DNA from: Streptomyces sp. NBC_01707
GTDB taxonomy: Bacteria; Actinomycetota; Actinomycetes; Streptomycetales; Streptomycetaceae
Reading direction: 5' to 3'
Assembly (NCBI RefSeq): GCF_041438805.1
Contig: NZ_CP109190.1
Span: 5,022,001-5,086,000 of the forward strand
DNA length: 64,000 nt
This document shows positions 25,491 to 33,312 of the stretch, piece by piece. The notes below the pieces were generated by a model. It was not told the DNA's origin. It did no database searches and saw only the letters and a list, made by a program, of their open reading frames with translations. How positions within the stretch are numbered: the stretch's first letter is position 1; each line of letters opens with the position of its first letter. A program made the position numbers and the translations under genes.

Positions 25491-25961
25491 ATGGGAACCC
25501 ACCGGACCACGCTGCCCGGAGTCGGTGTGCAGTACGACTACACCACCGAGTCGGGACAACACATTTCGGTCGTCGTCCACCACGACGGGCGGCGGTTCAT
25601 CGGCTTCTACGAGCGCGACGACCCCGATTCGTGTCAGCTCTCCGTGCCGCTGACCCCACAGGAGGCCACCGCACTCGCGCATCTCATCGACGCCGCGCCC
25701 ATCGACGCCGTACGGACCGAGGGAATCGATCTCGTCACCGAGCACATACCGCTCGGGTCGCGCTCCCCCTACGGGGGGCGGCTGCTCGGGGACACCCGGG
25801 CGCGGACGCGGACCGGGGCGTCGATCGTGGCCGTGCTGCGGACACACAGTGCCCACCCGTCGCCGGGGCCGGACTTCCGGCTGGCCATCGGGGACACGCT
25901 CGTCGTCGTCGGTACACGCGAGGGCGTCGACGCGCTCTCCGAGATCATTGCGGAGGGCTGA
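25491..25961 (+). CDS. KhtT-like cation/proton antiporter regulatory subunit
   Basis: A 156-residue soluble protein. The C-terminal part (about residues 70-155) is a TrkA-C (RCK-C) domain, with TGASIVAVLRTHSAHPSPGPDFRL split around residue 120 and LAIGDTLVVVGTREGVDAL. The N-terminal 65 residues match KhtT: GVGVQYDYTTESGQHISVVVH. Such subunits gate a CPA2 antiporter in response to nucleotides or pH. The antiporter gene starts 2 nt after this stop. The preceding A/T-rich stretch (about 25415-25445) probably holds the promoter. Confidence 0.88.
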   Translation: MGTHRTTLPGVGVQYDYTTESGQHISVVVHHDGRRFIGFYERDDPDSCQLSVPLTPQEATALAHLIDAAPIDAVRTEGIDLVTEHIPLGSRSPYGGRLLGDTRARTRTGASIVAVLRTHSAHPSPGPDFRLAIGDTLVVVGTREGVDALSEIIAEG

Positions 25962-25963
25962 CC

Positions 25964-27202
25964 GTGCACGACACGACCGCACTGCTGGTGGAGCTCGGCT
26001 CCGTCATTCTGGGGCTCGGGATCATCGGGCGGTTCGCCGGCCGGATAGGGCTCTCGCCGATTCCGCTCTATCTGCTGGCCGGCCTGGCGTTCGGGGACGG
26101 GGGGCTGCTGCCCCTCGGGGCCAGCGAGGAGTTCACCGCCGTCGGCGCCGAGATCGGCGTCATTCTGCTGCTGCTCCTGCTGGGGCTGGAGTACAGCGCG
26201 TCCGAGCTGGTGACCAGCCTGAAGACGCAATATCCGTCCGGGGTAGTCGACTTCGTGCTCAACGCGACGCCCGGCGCGGTGGCTGCGCTGCTGCTCGGGT
26301 GGGGGCCCGTCGGGGCCGTCGCACTGGCCGGGGTCACCTGGATCTCCTCGTCGGGTGTCATCGCGAAGGTGCTCACCGATCTGGGGCGGCTCGGAAACCG
26401 GGAGACGCCCGTCATTCTCGGGGTTCTCGTCATCGAGGACCTGTCGATGGCCGTCTATCTGCCACTGCTCACCGCGATGCTCGCCGGTGTCGGCCTGGCC
26501 GGCGGCAGCATCGCCCTGCTGGTCGCGCTCGGCACCGTCGGATTCGTGCTGTACCTGGCGCTGCGGCACGGTCGGCTCATCAGCCGGGCCGTGTCCTCCG
26601 ACAATCCGGAGATGCTGCTCCTCGTCGTCCTCGGGCTGACCGTCCTGGTGGCCGGGGTGGCGCAGCAGTTGCAGGTCTCCGCGGCGGTCGGGGCGTTCCT
26701 CGTCGGGATCGCGCTCTCGGGGGAGGTGGCGGAGGGCGCCCGCAAGCTGCTGACGCCGCTGCGCGATCTGTTCGCCGCCGTCTTCTTCGTGTTCTTCGGT
26801 CTCTCCACCGATCCGGCCCAGATCCCGCCCGTGCTGCTGCCGGCCCTGCTGCTGGCCGTCGTCACCGTCTTCACCAAGATCGGCACCGGGTGGTACGCGG
26901 CCCGGCGCGCCGGGATCGGGTCGCCCGGGCGGTGGCGGGCCGGTGGCACGCTCGTGGCACGCGGTGAGTTCTCCATCGTCATCGCCGGTCTTGCCGTGGC
27001 GACCGAGCCCCGCATCGGGCCCATCGCCACCGCGTACGTCCTGATCCTGGTCATCGTCGGTCCGCTCACCGCCCGCTGGACCCAGCCCGTCGCGGCCCGG
27101 ATCCGGAAGCGGCGGGCCCGTCGGGCCGGTGTATCCCAGGGCGCAGTGCCGGTCGCTCACGAGGAGATTCCGGTCGTGGAGCGCGCCTCGGCCGTCGACT
27201 GA
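25964..27202 (+). CDS. CPA2-family K+/H+ (Kef/KhtU-like) antiporter
   Basis: A 412-residue membrane protein with about thirteen helices. Features of CPA2 exchangers are visible: IGRFAGRIGLSPIPLYLLAGL (first helices), EIGVILLLLLLGLEYS, VTWISSSGVIAKVL and VIEDLSMAVYLPLL with the acidic ion-binding residue (E/D pair), and FFVFFGLSTDP. The TrkA-N domain of KefB/C is absent; regulation is supplied by the upstream KhtT-like subunit. The C-terminal 45 residues are cytoplasmic and basic. GTG at 25964 follows the KhtT-like stop by 2 nt. Role: potassium efflux in exchange for protons. Confidence 0.92.
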   Translation: MHDTTALLVELGSVILGLGIIGRFAGRIGLSPIPLYLLAGLAFGDGGLLPLGASEEFTAVGAEIGVILLLLLLGLEYSASELVTSLKTQYPSGVVDFVLNATPGAVAALLLGWGPVGAVALAGVTWISSSGVIAKVLTDLGRLGNRETPVILGVLVIEDLSMAVYLPLLTAMLAGVGLAGGSIALLVALGTVGFVLYLALRHGRLISRAVSSDNPEMLLLVVLGLTVLVAGVAQQLQVSAAVGAFLVGIALSGEVAEGARKLLTPLRDLFAAVFFVFFGLSTDPAQIPPVLLPALLLAVVTVFTKIGTGWYAARRAGIGSPGRWRAGGTLVARGEFSIVIAGLAVATEPRIGPIATAYVLILVIVGPLTARWTQPVAARIRKRRARRAGVSQGAVPVAHEEIPVVERASAVD

Positions 27203-27209
27203 GCCGTCG

Positions 27210-28142
27210 TCAGAGCGGGGTCGCCGCGTGCAGGATCCGCACCAGCGTCACCGTCGCGTTCAGCGACGACAGCGCCGACACCGTGGTTCCGGCGGTGGCC
27301 ACCAGTCCCGCGAAGGCGACATGGGCGGACGACGGCGGCCAGAGCCGGGTCGGCGGGACGGGGTCCAGGAGTGCGGCGACCCGGCGCGGGATCGGGCCGA
27401 CCGACGCGAGCGCGGGCAGGGCGTCCGGTGACCGGTGGGCGAAGAGCGCCGCCTTGCCGACCGCGCCCGCCACCGCCCGCCGGTCTCCGGTCGCCTGCGC
27501 CGCCGCCTCGTCCGCCCACCGTTCCGTGTTGTACGCCACCGCCGTACGCAGCGGCAGCAGGAACGGGTTCGCCCGCGCGGCAAGCTGGGTGGCGAGGAGG
27601 TAGCGGTGGTGGCGGGCGGTCAGGTGGGCCCGCTCATGGGCGACGAGCGCCCGGCGTTCACGCGCGGTCAGGCACTCCATCATCGCCGTCGACACGACCA
27701 CCCGACCGGGGGAACCGGGGAGCGCGTAGGCGTACGGCGCCGGGTCCGGCAGCACGGCGACCGCGGACGGCTGCTCCGGGAGGGACCGCAGGGCCCGTGC
27801 GGCGCGGACGCGTTGGCGTACGTGGTGGTGGACCGCCGACCCGCACGCCACGACCACCGCCGCCAGCACCCCGATCGCGACGATGCCCGCCTTCTCCTCG
27901 TACGGCACCGCCGCGCGCACCTCGGGGTCCGACCAGCCGTCCGGCAGCGGATTGCCGGGGAGCTGAGCCGTGCCCACCACCATCAGCAGTGCCAGGCACA
28001 CCGTGCTGCACAGGGCGAGCGTCGTACCGACGGCCGCCAGCAGGCGGGTGGCGCTGCGTGGGTGCAGATGCTGTTCGGCCAGGCGCGCGACGGGCAGCGC
28101 GGTCAGCGGCAGCACGAGAGGCAGGTAGACGAAGACGCCCAT
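27210..28142 (-). CDS. M56-family membrane metallopeptidase
   Basis: A 310-residue membrane protease of the BlaR1/MecR1 peptidase family. Helices occupy about residues 3-18, 35-60 and 85-105, and one lies near 265-285. The zinc motif is HERAH, in LVAHERAHLTARHHRYL, and TERWADEAAA supplies the downstream Glu. No penicillin-binding sensor domain follows, so the signal must be sensed by the membrane part. ATG lies 3 nt after the stop of a BlaI-type repressor, its expected substrate. The 3' end is 7 nt from the convergent antiporter stop. Confidence 0.9.
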   Translation of the reverse strand: MGVFVYLPLVLPLTALPVARLAEQHLHPRSATRLLAAVGTTLALCSTVCLALLMVVGTAQLPGNPLPDGWSDPEVRAAVPYEEKAGIVAIGVLAAVVVACGSAVHHHVRQRVRAARALRSLPEQPSAVAVLPDPAPYAYALPGSPGRVVVSTAMMECLTARERRALVAHERAHLTARHHRYLLATQLAARANPFLLPLRTAVAYNTERWADEAAAQATGDRRAVAGAVGKAALFAHRSPDALPALASVGPIPRRVAALLDPVPPTRLWPPSSAHVAFAGLVATAGTTVSALSSLNATVTLVRILHAATPL

Positions 28143-28145
28143 CGG

Positions 28146-28604
28146 TCAGCCCTCGTCCTGCTCCGTCGTCTGCGCCAGCAGCGCGCGCAGGCGTTCCTCG
28201 TCGCCCGGGGACAACGCCGAGACGAACCGGGCGAGTACGGCCTCGCGATCCCGTTCGCCGTCCAGGACGCGGCGCATCCGCAGCGCGGCGAGACCGGCCT
28301 CGTCGGAGGCGGAGGTCCAGGTGTAGGAGCGGCCCTGGCGGGCACGGGTCACGCACTTCTTCTCGTACAGGCGGGACAGGATCGTGATGACGGTGGTGTA
28401 CGCGAGGCCGCCGTCGAGGTGTTCCTGCACCCAGCCCGCCGTCGCGGGGCCGTTCGCCGAGCGCAGAACGGCGAGGACCTGGGCCTCCAGCTCGCCCTGC
28501 CCGCGCTTGCGGGGGCGCCGGCCGCCGGACGGATGGCCCGCCGGGGGCACGTTGTCGTGGGGCAGTTCGTTGTGCGGGGGGTGGCTGGCCCCGGCCGTGT
28601 CCAT
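28146..28604 (-). CDS. BlaI/MecI/CopY-family repressor
   Basis: A 152-residue winged-helix repressor. The DNA-binding domain starts around residue 35: GELEAQVLAVL, TAGWVQEHL, LAYTTVITILSRLYEK (recognition helix) and KKCVTRARQGRSYTW. The C-terminal helices (EAVLARFVSALSPGDEERL) form the dimer and hold the cleavage region. The N-terminal 34 residues are a His/Pro-rich tail not seen in classical BlaI. It is coupled to the M56 protease gene. A BlaI-like dyad stands 101-116 nt upstream of the start, within the gap shared with terB, so both directions may be repressed. Confidence 0.9.
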   Translation of the reverse strand: MDTAGASHPPHNELPHDNVPPAGHPSGGRRPRKRGQGELEAQVLAVLRSANGPATAGWVQEHLDGGLAYTTVITILSRLYEKKCVTRARQGRSYTWTSASDEAGLAALRMRRVLDGERDREAVLARFVSALSPGDEERLRALLAQTTEQDEG

Positions 28605-28704
28605 CGTGGTGACTGCCCTTCGTGCGATACCGCGTCGTCCACGGCGTCGCAGCATCGTACTGAAGGCCGGTTCCCGGACACAGCGGGCGATCATCCTGCT
28701 AACT

Positions 28705-28720
28705 TCTACACGTCTGTAGA
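28705..28720. promoter_or_regulatory. BlaI-like operator between blaI and terB
   Basis: TCTACA-cgtc-TGTAGA is a perfect 6-4-6 dyad. The TACA/TGTA halves match BlaI-family operators, though classical ones have a two-base rather than four-base spacer. It sits between divergent starts at 28604 and 28770. Confidence 0.55.
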
Positions 28721-28737
28721 GTTGGATCTCGTTCCGG

Positions 28738-28757
28738 CAACGCAACGCAACGCAACG
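28738..28757. repeat. Short tandem repeat in the terB leader
   Basis: Four exact tandem copies of CAACG end 12 nt before the terB start codon, next to the ribosome-binding site. Repeat number could vary by slippage and alter spacing. Confidence 0.8.
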
Positions 28758-28769
28758 TATGGAGACGTC

Positions 28770-29225
28770 ATGGCACTGTGGGATCGGATCAAGGAATCCG
28801 CGACGACGATGCAGTCGCAGCTCGAGGCGAAGAAGAACGACCTGAAGAGCGGTGCGTTCCGGGACGCGAGCATGGCCATGTGCGCTCTGGTCGCCGCCGC
28901 CGACGGTTCCATCGACCCGTCCGAGCGCCAGCGCGTCGCCTCGCTGATCGCCTCCAACGAGGTGCTGCAGAACTTCCCGGCGGACGACCTGCAGCGGCGC
29001 TTCAACGAGTACGTCAACAAGCTCACCGCGGACTTCGCCTTCGGCAAGGTCAGCGTGCTCCAGGAGATCGGCAAGGCGAAGAAGAAGCCGGCCGAGGCCC
29101 GCGCCGTCATCCAGATCGGCATCGTCATCGGCGGCGCCGACGGCGACTTCGACAAGTCGGAGCAGGCCGTCGTGCGCGAGGCGTGCTTCGCGCTCGACCT
29201 TCCGCCCCACGAGTTCGACCTCTAG
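28770..29225 (+). CDS. terB: TerB-family tellurite-resistance/stress protein
   Basis: A 151-residue TerB protein, an acidic all-helical fold with metal-binding sites. The family repeat is present twice: ALVAAADGSIDPSERQRV (about residues 46-63) and IVIGGADGDFDKSEQAVV (about 118-135). Both have the Asp-Gly-Asp pattern. The N-terminal helix (MALWDRIKESATTMQSQLEAKK) is typical of actinobacterial TerB. TerB binds membranes and links the TerC complex to stress responses. No terC, terD or terZ gene is adjacent. ATG has GGAG 6 nt upstream. Confidence 0.93.
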   Translation: MALWDRIKESATTMQSQLEAKKNDLKSGAFRDASMAMCALVAAADGSIDPSERQRVASLIASNEVLQNFPADDLQRRFNEYVNKLTADFAFGKVSVLQEIGKAKKKPAEARAVIQIGIVIGGADGDFDKSEQAVVREACFALDLPPHEFDL

Positions 29226-29288
29226 ACACCATCGTCGGGCATCCTCTCCGGGGCGGCCGAACAGCCCCCCGTACCGCCGGGAACACAC

Positions 29289-29360
29289 CGCGGTCCGACC
29301 GACCATCGGACCGCGCCCGGCCCGGCCGGGGACTCGCGCCCCCCGAGCGAGTTCCCGGCC
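29289..29360. terminator. Two tandem hairpins between terB and the MFS gene
   Basis: Hairpin one pairs CGCGGTCCGA (29289-29298) with TCGGACCGCG (29306-29315). Hairpin two pairs 29324-29336 with 29348-29360 (13 bp, one G-U). They probably end transcripts from both convergent genes. The rest of this 224-nt gap shows nothing else. Confidence 0.65.
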
Positions 29361-29449
29361 CACCTCCGCACGCACCGCGCCCGGCATCGCTGTCACCCCC
29401 GGCGAATCCTCGCTCGCCGAGCCGTCGACCGGTCCGGTAGGTCCGGCCG

Positions 29450-31000
29450 TCAGGCGCGGACCGGTGACGCGTCCTCGACCAACTGCGGCCGGGGCGCGCC
29501 CCTGCGGTACAGGACCAGGGTGATCAGCAGCCCGAGGGCGAAGTAGCCCGCCGACCACCAGTACGCGGTGGCGTAGCTGTGCAGCTGGGCCTGGGCCATG
29601 TTGGCGGGGGTCGGTGGGCGTCCGACCAGGTAGCTCGTGGCGGCGCCGGTGGCGAGCGTGTTCAGCAGCGCCGTACCGATGGAACCGCCCACCTGCTGGC
29701 TGGTGCTGACCATCGCCGAGGCCACACCCGCGTCGCGGACCGCCACCCCGTACGTGGCCAGGTTCATCACGGTCGCGAAGACCATGCCGAGGCCCAGACC
29801 GAGGAAGAGCAGGTTGGGCAGCACATGGGTGACGTATCCGCTGGTCAGGTCCAGGCCCGTCATCCACACCATGGCGGCCGCGGCGATGCCCATGCCGAGC
29901 GGCACGATCGGTTTCGCGCCGAACCGGGGCACCAGCACATTGGTCGTCGTCATCGACGTCGCGATCATCAGGGCGACCATCGGGATGAACGCGAGACCGG
30001 TGGCGACCGGCGAGTAGAGCAGAGTCCTCTGCAGGTAGTAGGTGAGGAACAGGAACACGCCGAACATGCCGCCACCGGCGATGAACATCGCCAGATAGGA
30101 CGCCCCTCGGTTCCGGTTCAGCACCACCCGCAACGGCAGCAACGGATGCGCGGCCCGCGTCTGCCACCAGGCGAACGCCGCCACGAGCACACCGCCCGCC
30201 ACGAGGAAGCCCCAGGTGTCCGGTGAACTCCACCGGTGGGACTCCGCGTTCGAGAAGCCGAACACGATGCAGAAGAGACCCGACGAGACCAGGACCGTGC
30301 CCGGGACATCGAGCTTCGGACGGTGGGCGGGGGCGCCGGCGCTCAGCAGCCGGGCACCGCCGACGAAGGCGATCAGGGCGAACAGCAGGTTGACGTACAG
30401 GCACCAGCGCCAGTTCAGGTACTCGGTGAGCACCCCGCCGAGCAGCAGTCCCACCGCGCCGCCCGTCCCCGCGATGGCGCCGTAGATCCCGAAGGCCTTA
30501 GCCCGCTCGTTCGGGACGTTGAACGTCGTGGTGAGGAGCGAGAGCGCGGCCGGCGCCAGCAGCGCGGCGAACAGGCCCTGGAGGGCTCGGGCGACGACGA
30601 GGACCTCGAAGCCCGGGGCGGCGCCGCCGATCGCCGACACCACCGCGAAGCCGACCAGGCCGGTCAGGAACACGATCTTCCGGCCCACCAGGTCGGCAAT
30701 CCGGCCGCCGAGCAGCAGCAACGAGCCGAAGGCCAGGGCGTACGCCGTCACGATCCACTGGCGGTTGCCGTCGGAGAAACCGAGGTCCTGCTGGGCGGAG
30801 GGCAGGGCGATGTTCACGATGGTGGCGTCCAGGACCACCATCAGCTGCGCCAGACCGATCACCCCGAGCACCCACCACCGATGCGCCGGCCCACGCTCAC
30901 GCCGGGGCGCGGGGCGAGCCGGCGAGGGGGTCCCGCTCACGCCACCCACGGAGCGTTCCTCCTCGAACGGCTCTCGTGCATGACGTGCATGACGGGCCAT
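29450..31000 (-). CDS. DHA2-family MFS drug efflux transporter
   Basis: A 516-residue proton-driven exporter with fourteen predicted helices. Motif D1 reads VVLDATIVNIALP after helix 1; motif A is LLGGRIADLVGRK between helices 2 and 3; motif C lies in GAIAGTGGAVGLLLGG. These mark the EmrB/QacA family. The N-terminal 40 residues are charged and cytoplasmic. A palindrome TGCCGG-gat-CCGGCA lies 104 nt upstream of the start and recurs in front of the adjacent PucR-type regulator, so that protein is the likely controller. Substrates are probably lipophilic toxins or an antibiotic. Confidence 0.93.
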   Translation of the reverse strand: MARHARHAREPFEEERSVGGVSGTPSPARPAPRRERGPAHRWWVLGVIGLAQLMVVLDATIVNIALPSAQQDLGFSDGNRQWIVTAYALAFGSLLLLGGRIADLVGRKIVFLTGLVGFAVVSAIGGAAPGFEVLVVARALQGLFAALLAPAALSLLTTTFNVPNERAKAFGIYGAIAGTGGAVGLLLGGVLTEYLNWRWCLYVNLLFALIAFVGGARLLSAGAPAHRPKLDVPGTVLVSSGLFCIVFGFSNAESHRWSSPDTWGFLVAGGVLVAAFAWWQTRAAHPLLPLRVVLNRNRGASYLAMFIAGGGMFGVFLFLTYYLQRTLLYSPVATGLAFIPMVALMIATSMTTTNVLVPRFGAKPIVPLGMGIAAAAMVWMTGLDLTSGYVTHVLPNLLFLGLGLGMVFATVMNLATYGVAVRDAGVASAMVSTSQQVGGSIGTALLNTLATGAATSYLVGRPPTPANMAQAQLHSYATAYWWSAGYFALGLLITLVLYRRGAPRPQLVEDASPVRA

Positions 31001-31103
31001 GGTCCTGCGTCTCCCTCGGTGCGCACCCCGAAATTCCCCCGCACTTCACGCTAAGCGCGGGGCAGGATCCCCGCATGCGGTGAGCAGCGCCCGGGTTCGG
31101 ACC

Positions 31104-31118
31104 TGCCGGGATCCGGCA
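31104..31118. promoter_or_regulatory. Candidate PucR operator in front of the MFS gene
   Basis: TGCCGG-GAT-CCGGCA, a perfect 6-3-6 palindrome located in the intergenic space between the PucR stop and the MFS start. It matches the core of the palindrome at 32320-32338. Confidence 0.6.
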
Positions 31119-31162
31119 ACCGGGCGGGTGGAACCGGGCTCCGTCGGCGGGGCGGACCGGTG

Positions 31163-32233
31163 TCAGAGCTCCCTGGCGGGCCAGTCCAGCAGCCGGGCGC
31201 CGATCACCGCCGTCTGCAGTGTGTACCGGTGCATCGGGTCCGACGGGTCCGAACCGGTCAGCTGATGGACCCGCTCCAGCCGGTACGTGAGCGCCCGCAC
31301 GCTCAGCGCCAGCCTCCGGGCCGTCTCGGCGGCGACACAGCCCGCGTCGAAGTACGCGGAGAGCGTCTTCAGCAGTGGTTCGGCGCCGCCGCGGGCCTGC
31401 TGGAGCGGGCCGAGCTGGCTGCGCACCAGATCGGCCATCGCCTGCCGGTCCCGGGCCAGCACCGGGTAGACCAGCAGGTCGGCGGCGTACAGCACCGGAT
31501 CGTCCAGGCGCATCCGCTCCGCCAGGTCGAGTGCGACGAGCGCCTCGTCGTACGACTGGACGACGCCGCCCGGGCCCCGGTGCGGGCGGCCGACCGCGAC
31601 CCGGCCGCCGTCCGTCGCCGCATGCGCCTGCTTGGCGAAGTAGCGCAGGACGTCCGGCTGGGAGCCCGGGGCTATACAGACCAGACGCCCGTCCTTGGTC
31701 GTCAGCAGGAACTCCCGGCCGTCGAAGCGGGCCAGCAGCGCCGACTCCACCTGCCGCGGCACGGTGTCCGACTCGGTGTACGCCTGGGGGCCCGCCGCCA
31801 CCGCGACCGCGTGGGCGCGGGACAGCCGCATCCCGAACCGGGTGGCCCGCTCGGCGAGCCGGCCCAGATCGCTGCGCCCGTACAGAAGGTCGTCGATGAA
31901 CTCGCGGCGCGCCGCCTCCTCCCTCCGTACGGTGAGCCGCTGGGCCCGCTCGAACCCCTCGGCGAAAGCGTCGACGCACTGCTCGACCGCGGCCAGCACG
32001 CAGTCGGTGGACGCCGGGTCGGTGGCGTCGGCACTCGGCCAGGCGGTGCGGGTCGCCGCCAGATGGAGTCCGACCAGGGCGCGCAGCTGGAATCCGGCCT
32101 CTGCGGCCTTCCGGCCCAGGGCCCGACGGTTCTCCAGCTCGTCACGGGTCAGCCGGCGGCCGGTCGCGGCGACCTCGCCCAGGATGCGGGCGTAGTCCCC
32201 CAGATACTCGTCGGGGATCTCCGGCTCCGGCAC
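31163..32233 (-). CDS. PucR/CdaR-type transcriptional regulator
   Basis: A 356-residue regulator. The C-terminal PucR helix-turn-helix (about residues 288-350) reads LKTLSAYFDAGCVAAETARRL, then LSVRALTYRLERVHQLTG. The middle region (about 125-280) is a GGDEF-like/CdaR sensor domain containing FGMRLSRAHAVAVAAG and VAVGRPHRGPGGVVQSYDEAL, a family hallmark. The N-terminal part is helical (RsbR/RsbT-like). An ATG start at 32233 is consistent. An operator-like palindrome lies about 87 nt upstream, suggesting autoregulation; the same palindrome precedes the MFS exporter downstream, its likely target. Ligand unknown. Confidence 0.9.
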   Translation of the reverse strand: MPEPEIPDEYLGDYARILGEVAATGRRLTRDELENRRALGRKAAEAGFQLRALVGLHLAATRTAWPSADATDPASTDCVLAAVEQCVDAFAEGFERAQRLTVRREEAARREFIDDLLYGRSDLGRLAERATRFGMRLSRAHAVAVAAGPQAYTESDTVPRQVESALLARFDGREFLLTTKDGRLVCIAPGSQPDVLRYFAKQAHAATDGGRVAVGRPHRGPGGVVQSYDEALVALDLAERMRLDDPVLYAADLLVYPVLARDRQAMADLVRSQLGPLQQARGGAEPLLKTLSAYFDAGCVAAETARRLALSVRALTYRLERVHQLTGSDPSDPMHRYTLQTAVIGARLLDWPAREL

Positions 32234-32533
32234 GGCCTACCTCCAGTCTTGACGCGTCACTGACACTCGCTCAACGCATCCGGGCAGGTGCTGGTGCCCG
32301 GCATCAAGGACGCAGAAAGATTGCCGGAGTCCGGCAATGCGGAACATCGGCATCGGATGTCACGATCGGGCCCAGCACCACCGGGGGGAAACACGGGGGA
32401 GCACGGGGGATACGGGGACGGGGGAAGACCCGGCTGCTGCGGCGCCGCTTTTCGGCGACGCCGCGGCACCGGGGTCACCGGCCGACGGCGCATCCACCGC
32501 ACTCCCCGCTCACACGCAGGGGGGAGTGGACCG
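32234..32533. other. Intergenic region between PucR and the flotillin operon
   Basis: This 300-nt divergent gap has no credible gene. It carries the PucR-side palindrome at 32320-32338, a G-rich stretch (about 32385-32425), and presumably the promoter of the OB-protein/flotillin operon. I could not place a clear -10 element. Confidence 0.5.
32320..32338. promoter_or_regulatory. Candidate PucR autoregulatory operator
   Basis: ATTGCCGG-AGT-CCGGCAAT, a perfect 8-3-8 palindrome upstream of the PucR gene. Its core TGCCGG-nnT-CCGGCA is shared with the site before the MFS gene. Confidence 0.62.
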
Positions 32534-33196
32534 ATGCAGGAGTTCCTGGACGCGGCGCTCTCCTTTCCGACCGCCCTCTTCGGCGCGGCCCTGGTCGTCG
32601 TCATCTGTTTCTGGCTGCTGGTCCTGGCCGGTGCGGCCGACCACCACTCCTTCGACGCCGACCTCGACACCGACCTGGCCGGGATCGGCGGTGTGCCGGT
32701 CGCCGTCTCGGTGTCCGTGATGATCGTCGTCGCCTGGTTCGCCGGCCTGACCGGCACCGTCCTGCTGCACCGCAGCTCGGTCACCGGCACTCCGCGCGCC
32801 GCGCTCGCCTGTGCCGTGCTCGCCGGGGCGCTGCTGATCTCCTGGGCCGTGGTCCGGCTGCTCGTCACCCGCTACCGCCGCCTCTTCCCGCCCGAACCCC
32901 CGCCGTCCCGCCAGGACTTCCTCGGCCGGGTCTGCACCATCCGTACCGGCTCCGTCAGCTCCGACTTCGGCCAGGCCGAGGTCGCGGCGGCCGACGGGTC
33001 CACCGCGATCGTGCAGGTCAGGCAGTTGCGGCAGACGGACGAAGCGGTCTTCACGGCGGGCAGTGCGGGGCTTCTCTACGCGTACGACGACGAGGGCGAG
33101 TTCTTCTGGGTCTCGCCCTACGACGTGACGCTCGACCCGGGACCACCGACGCCACCGCGGCAGTTGCCGCGTACCCGCCCCCGCCGCACCGGCTGA
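32534..33196 (+). CDS. YqiJ-like OB-fold membrane protein
   Basis: A 220-residue protein. Three hydrophobic segments lie near residues 10-32, 54-78 and 92-115. The C-terminal domain (about 125-205) reads as an OB-fold: DFLGRVCTIRTGSVSSDFGQAEV, then ADGSTAIVQVRQ and FFWVSPYDV. This is the arrangement of YqiJ and NfeD-like proteins, which are routinely encoded beside flotillins and are thought to chaperone or anchor them. GGGGAG lies 7 nt before the ATG. The flotillin gene starts 116 nt downstream. Confidence 0.85.
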   Translation: MQEFLDAALSFPTALFGAALVVVICFWLLVLAGAADHHSFDADLDTDLAGIGGVPVAVSVSVMIVVAWFAGLTGTVLLHRSSVTGTPRAALACAVLAGALLISWAVVRLLVTRYRRLFPPEPPPSRQDFLGRVCTIRTGSVSSDFGQAEVAAADGSTAIVQVRQLRQTDEAVFTAGSAGLLYAYDDEGEFFWVSPYDVTLDPGPPTPPRQLPRTRPRRTG

Positions 33197-33312
33197 GCCG
33201 CCGGCCGCCGCCGGACGCCGTGATCCGGCGCGCACACGGCTGCCCGCCGCCGCCCCGGCGCTCCGTCTCCTCTCACCCACCTCGCCTTCCTCACCAGCCG
33301 CCAAGGACTGTC

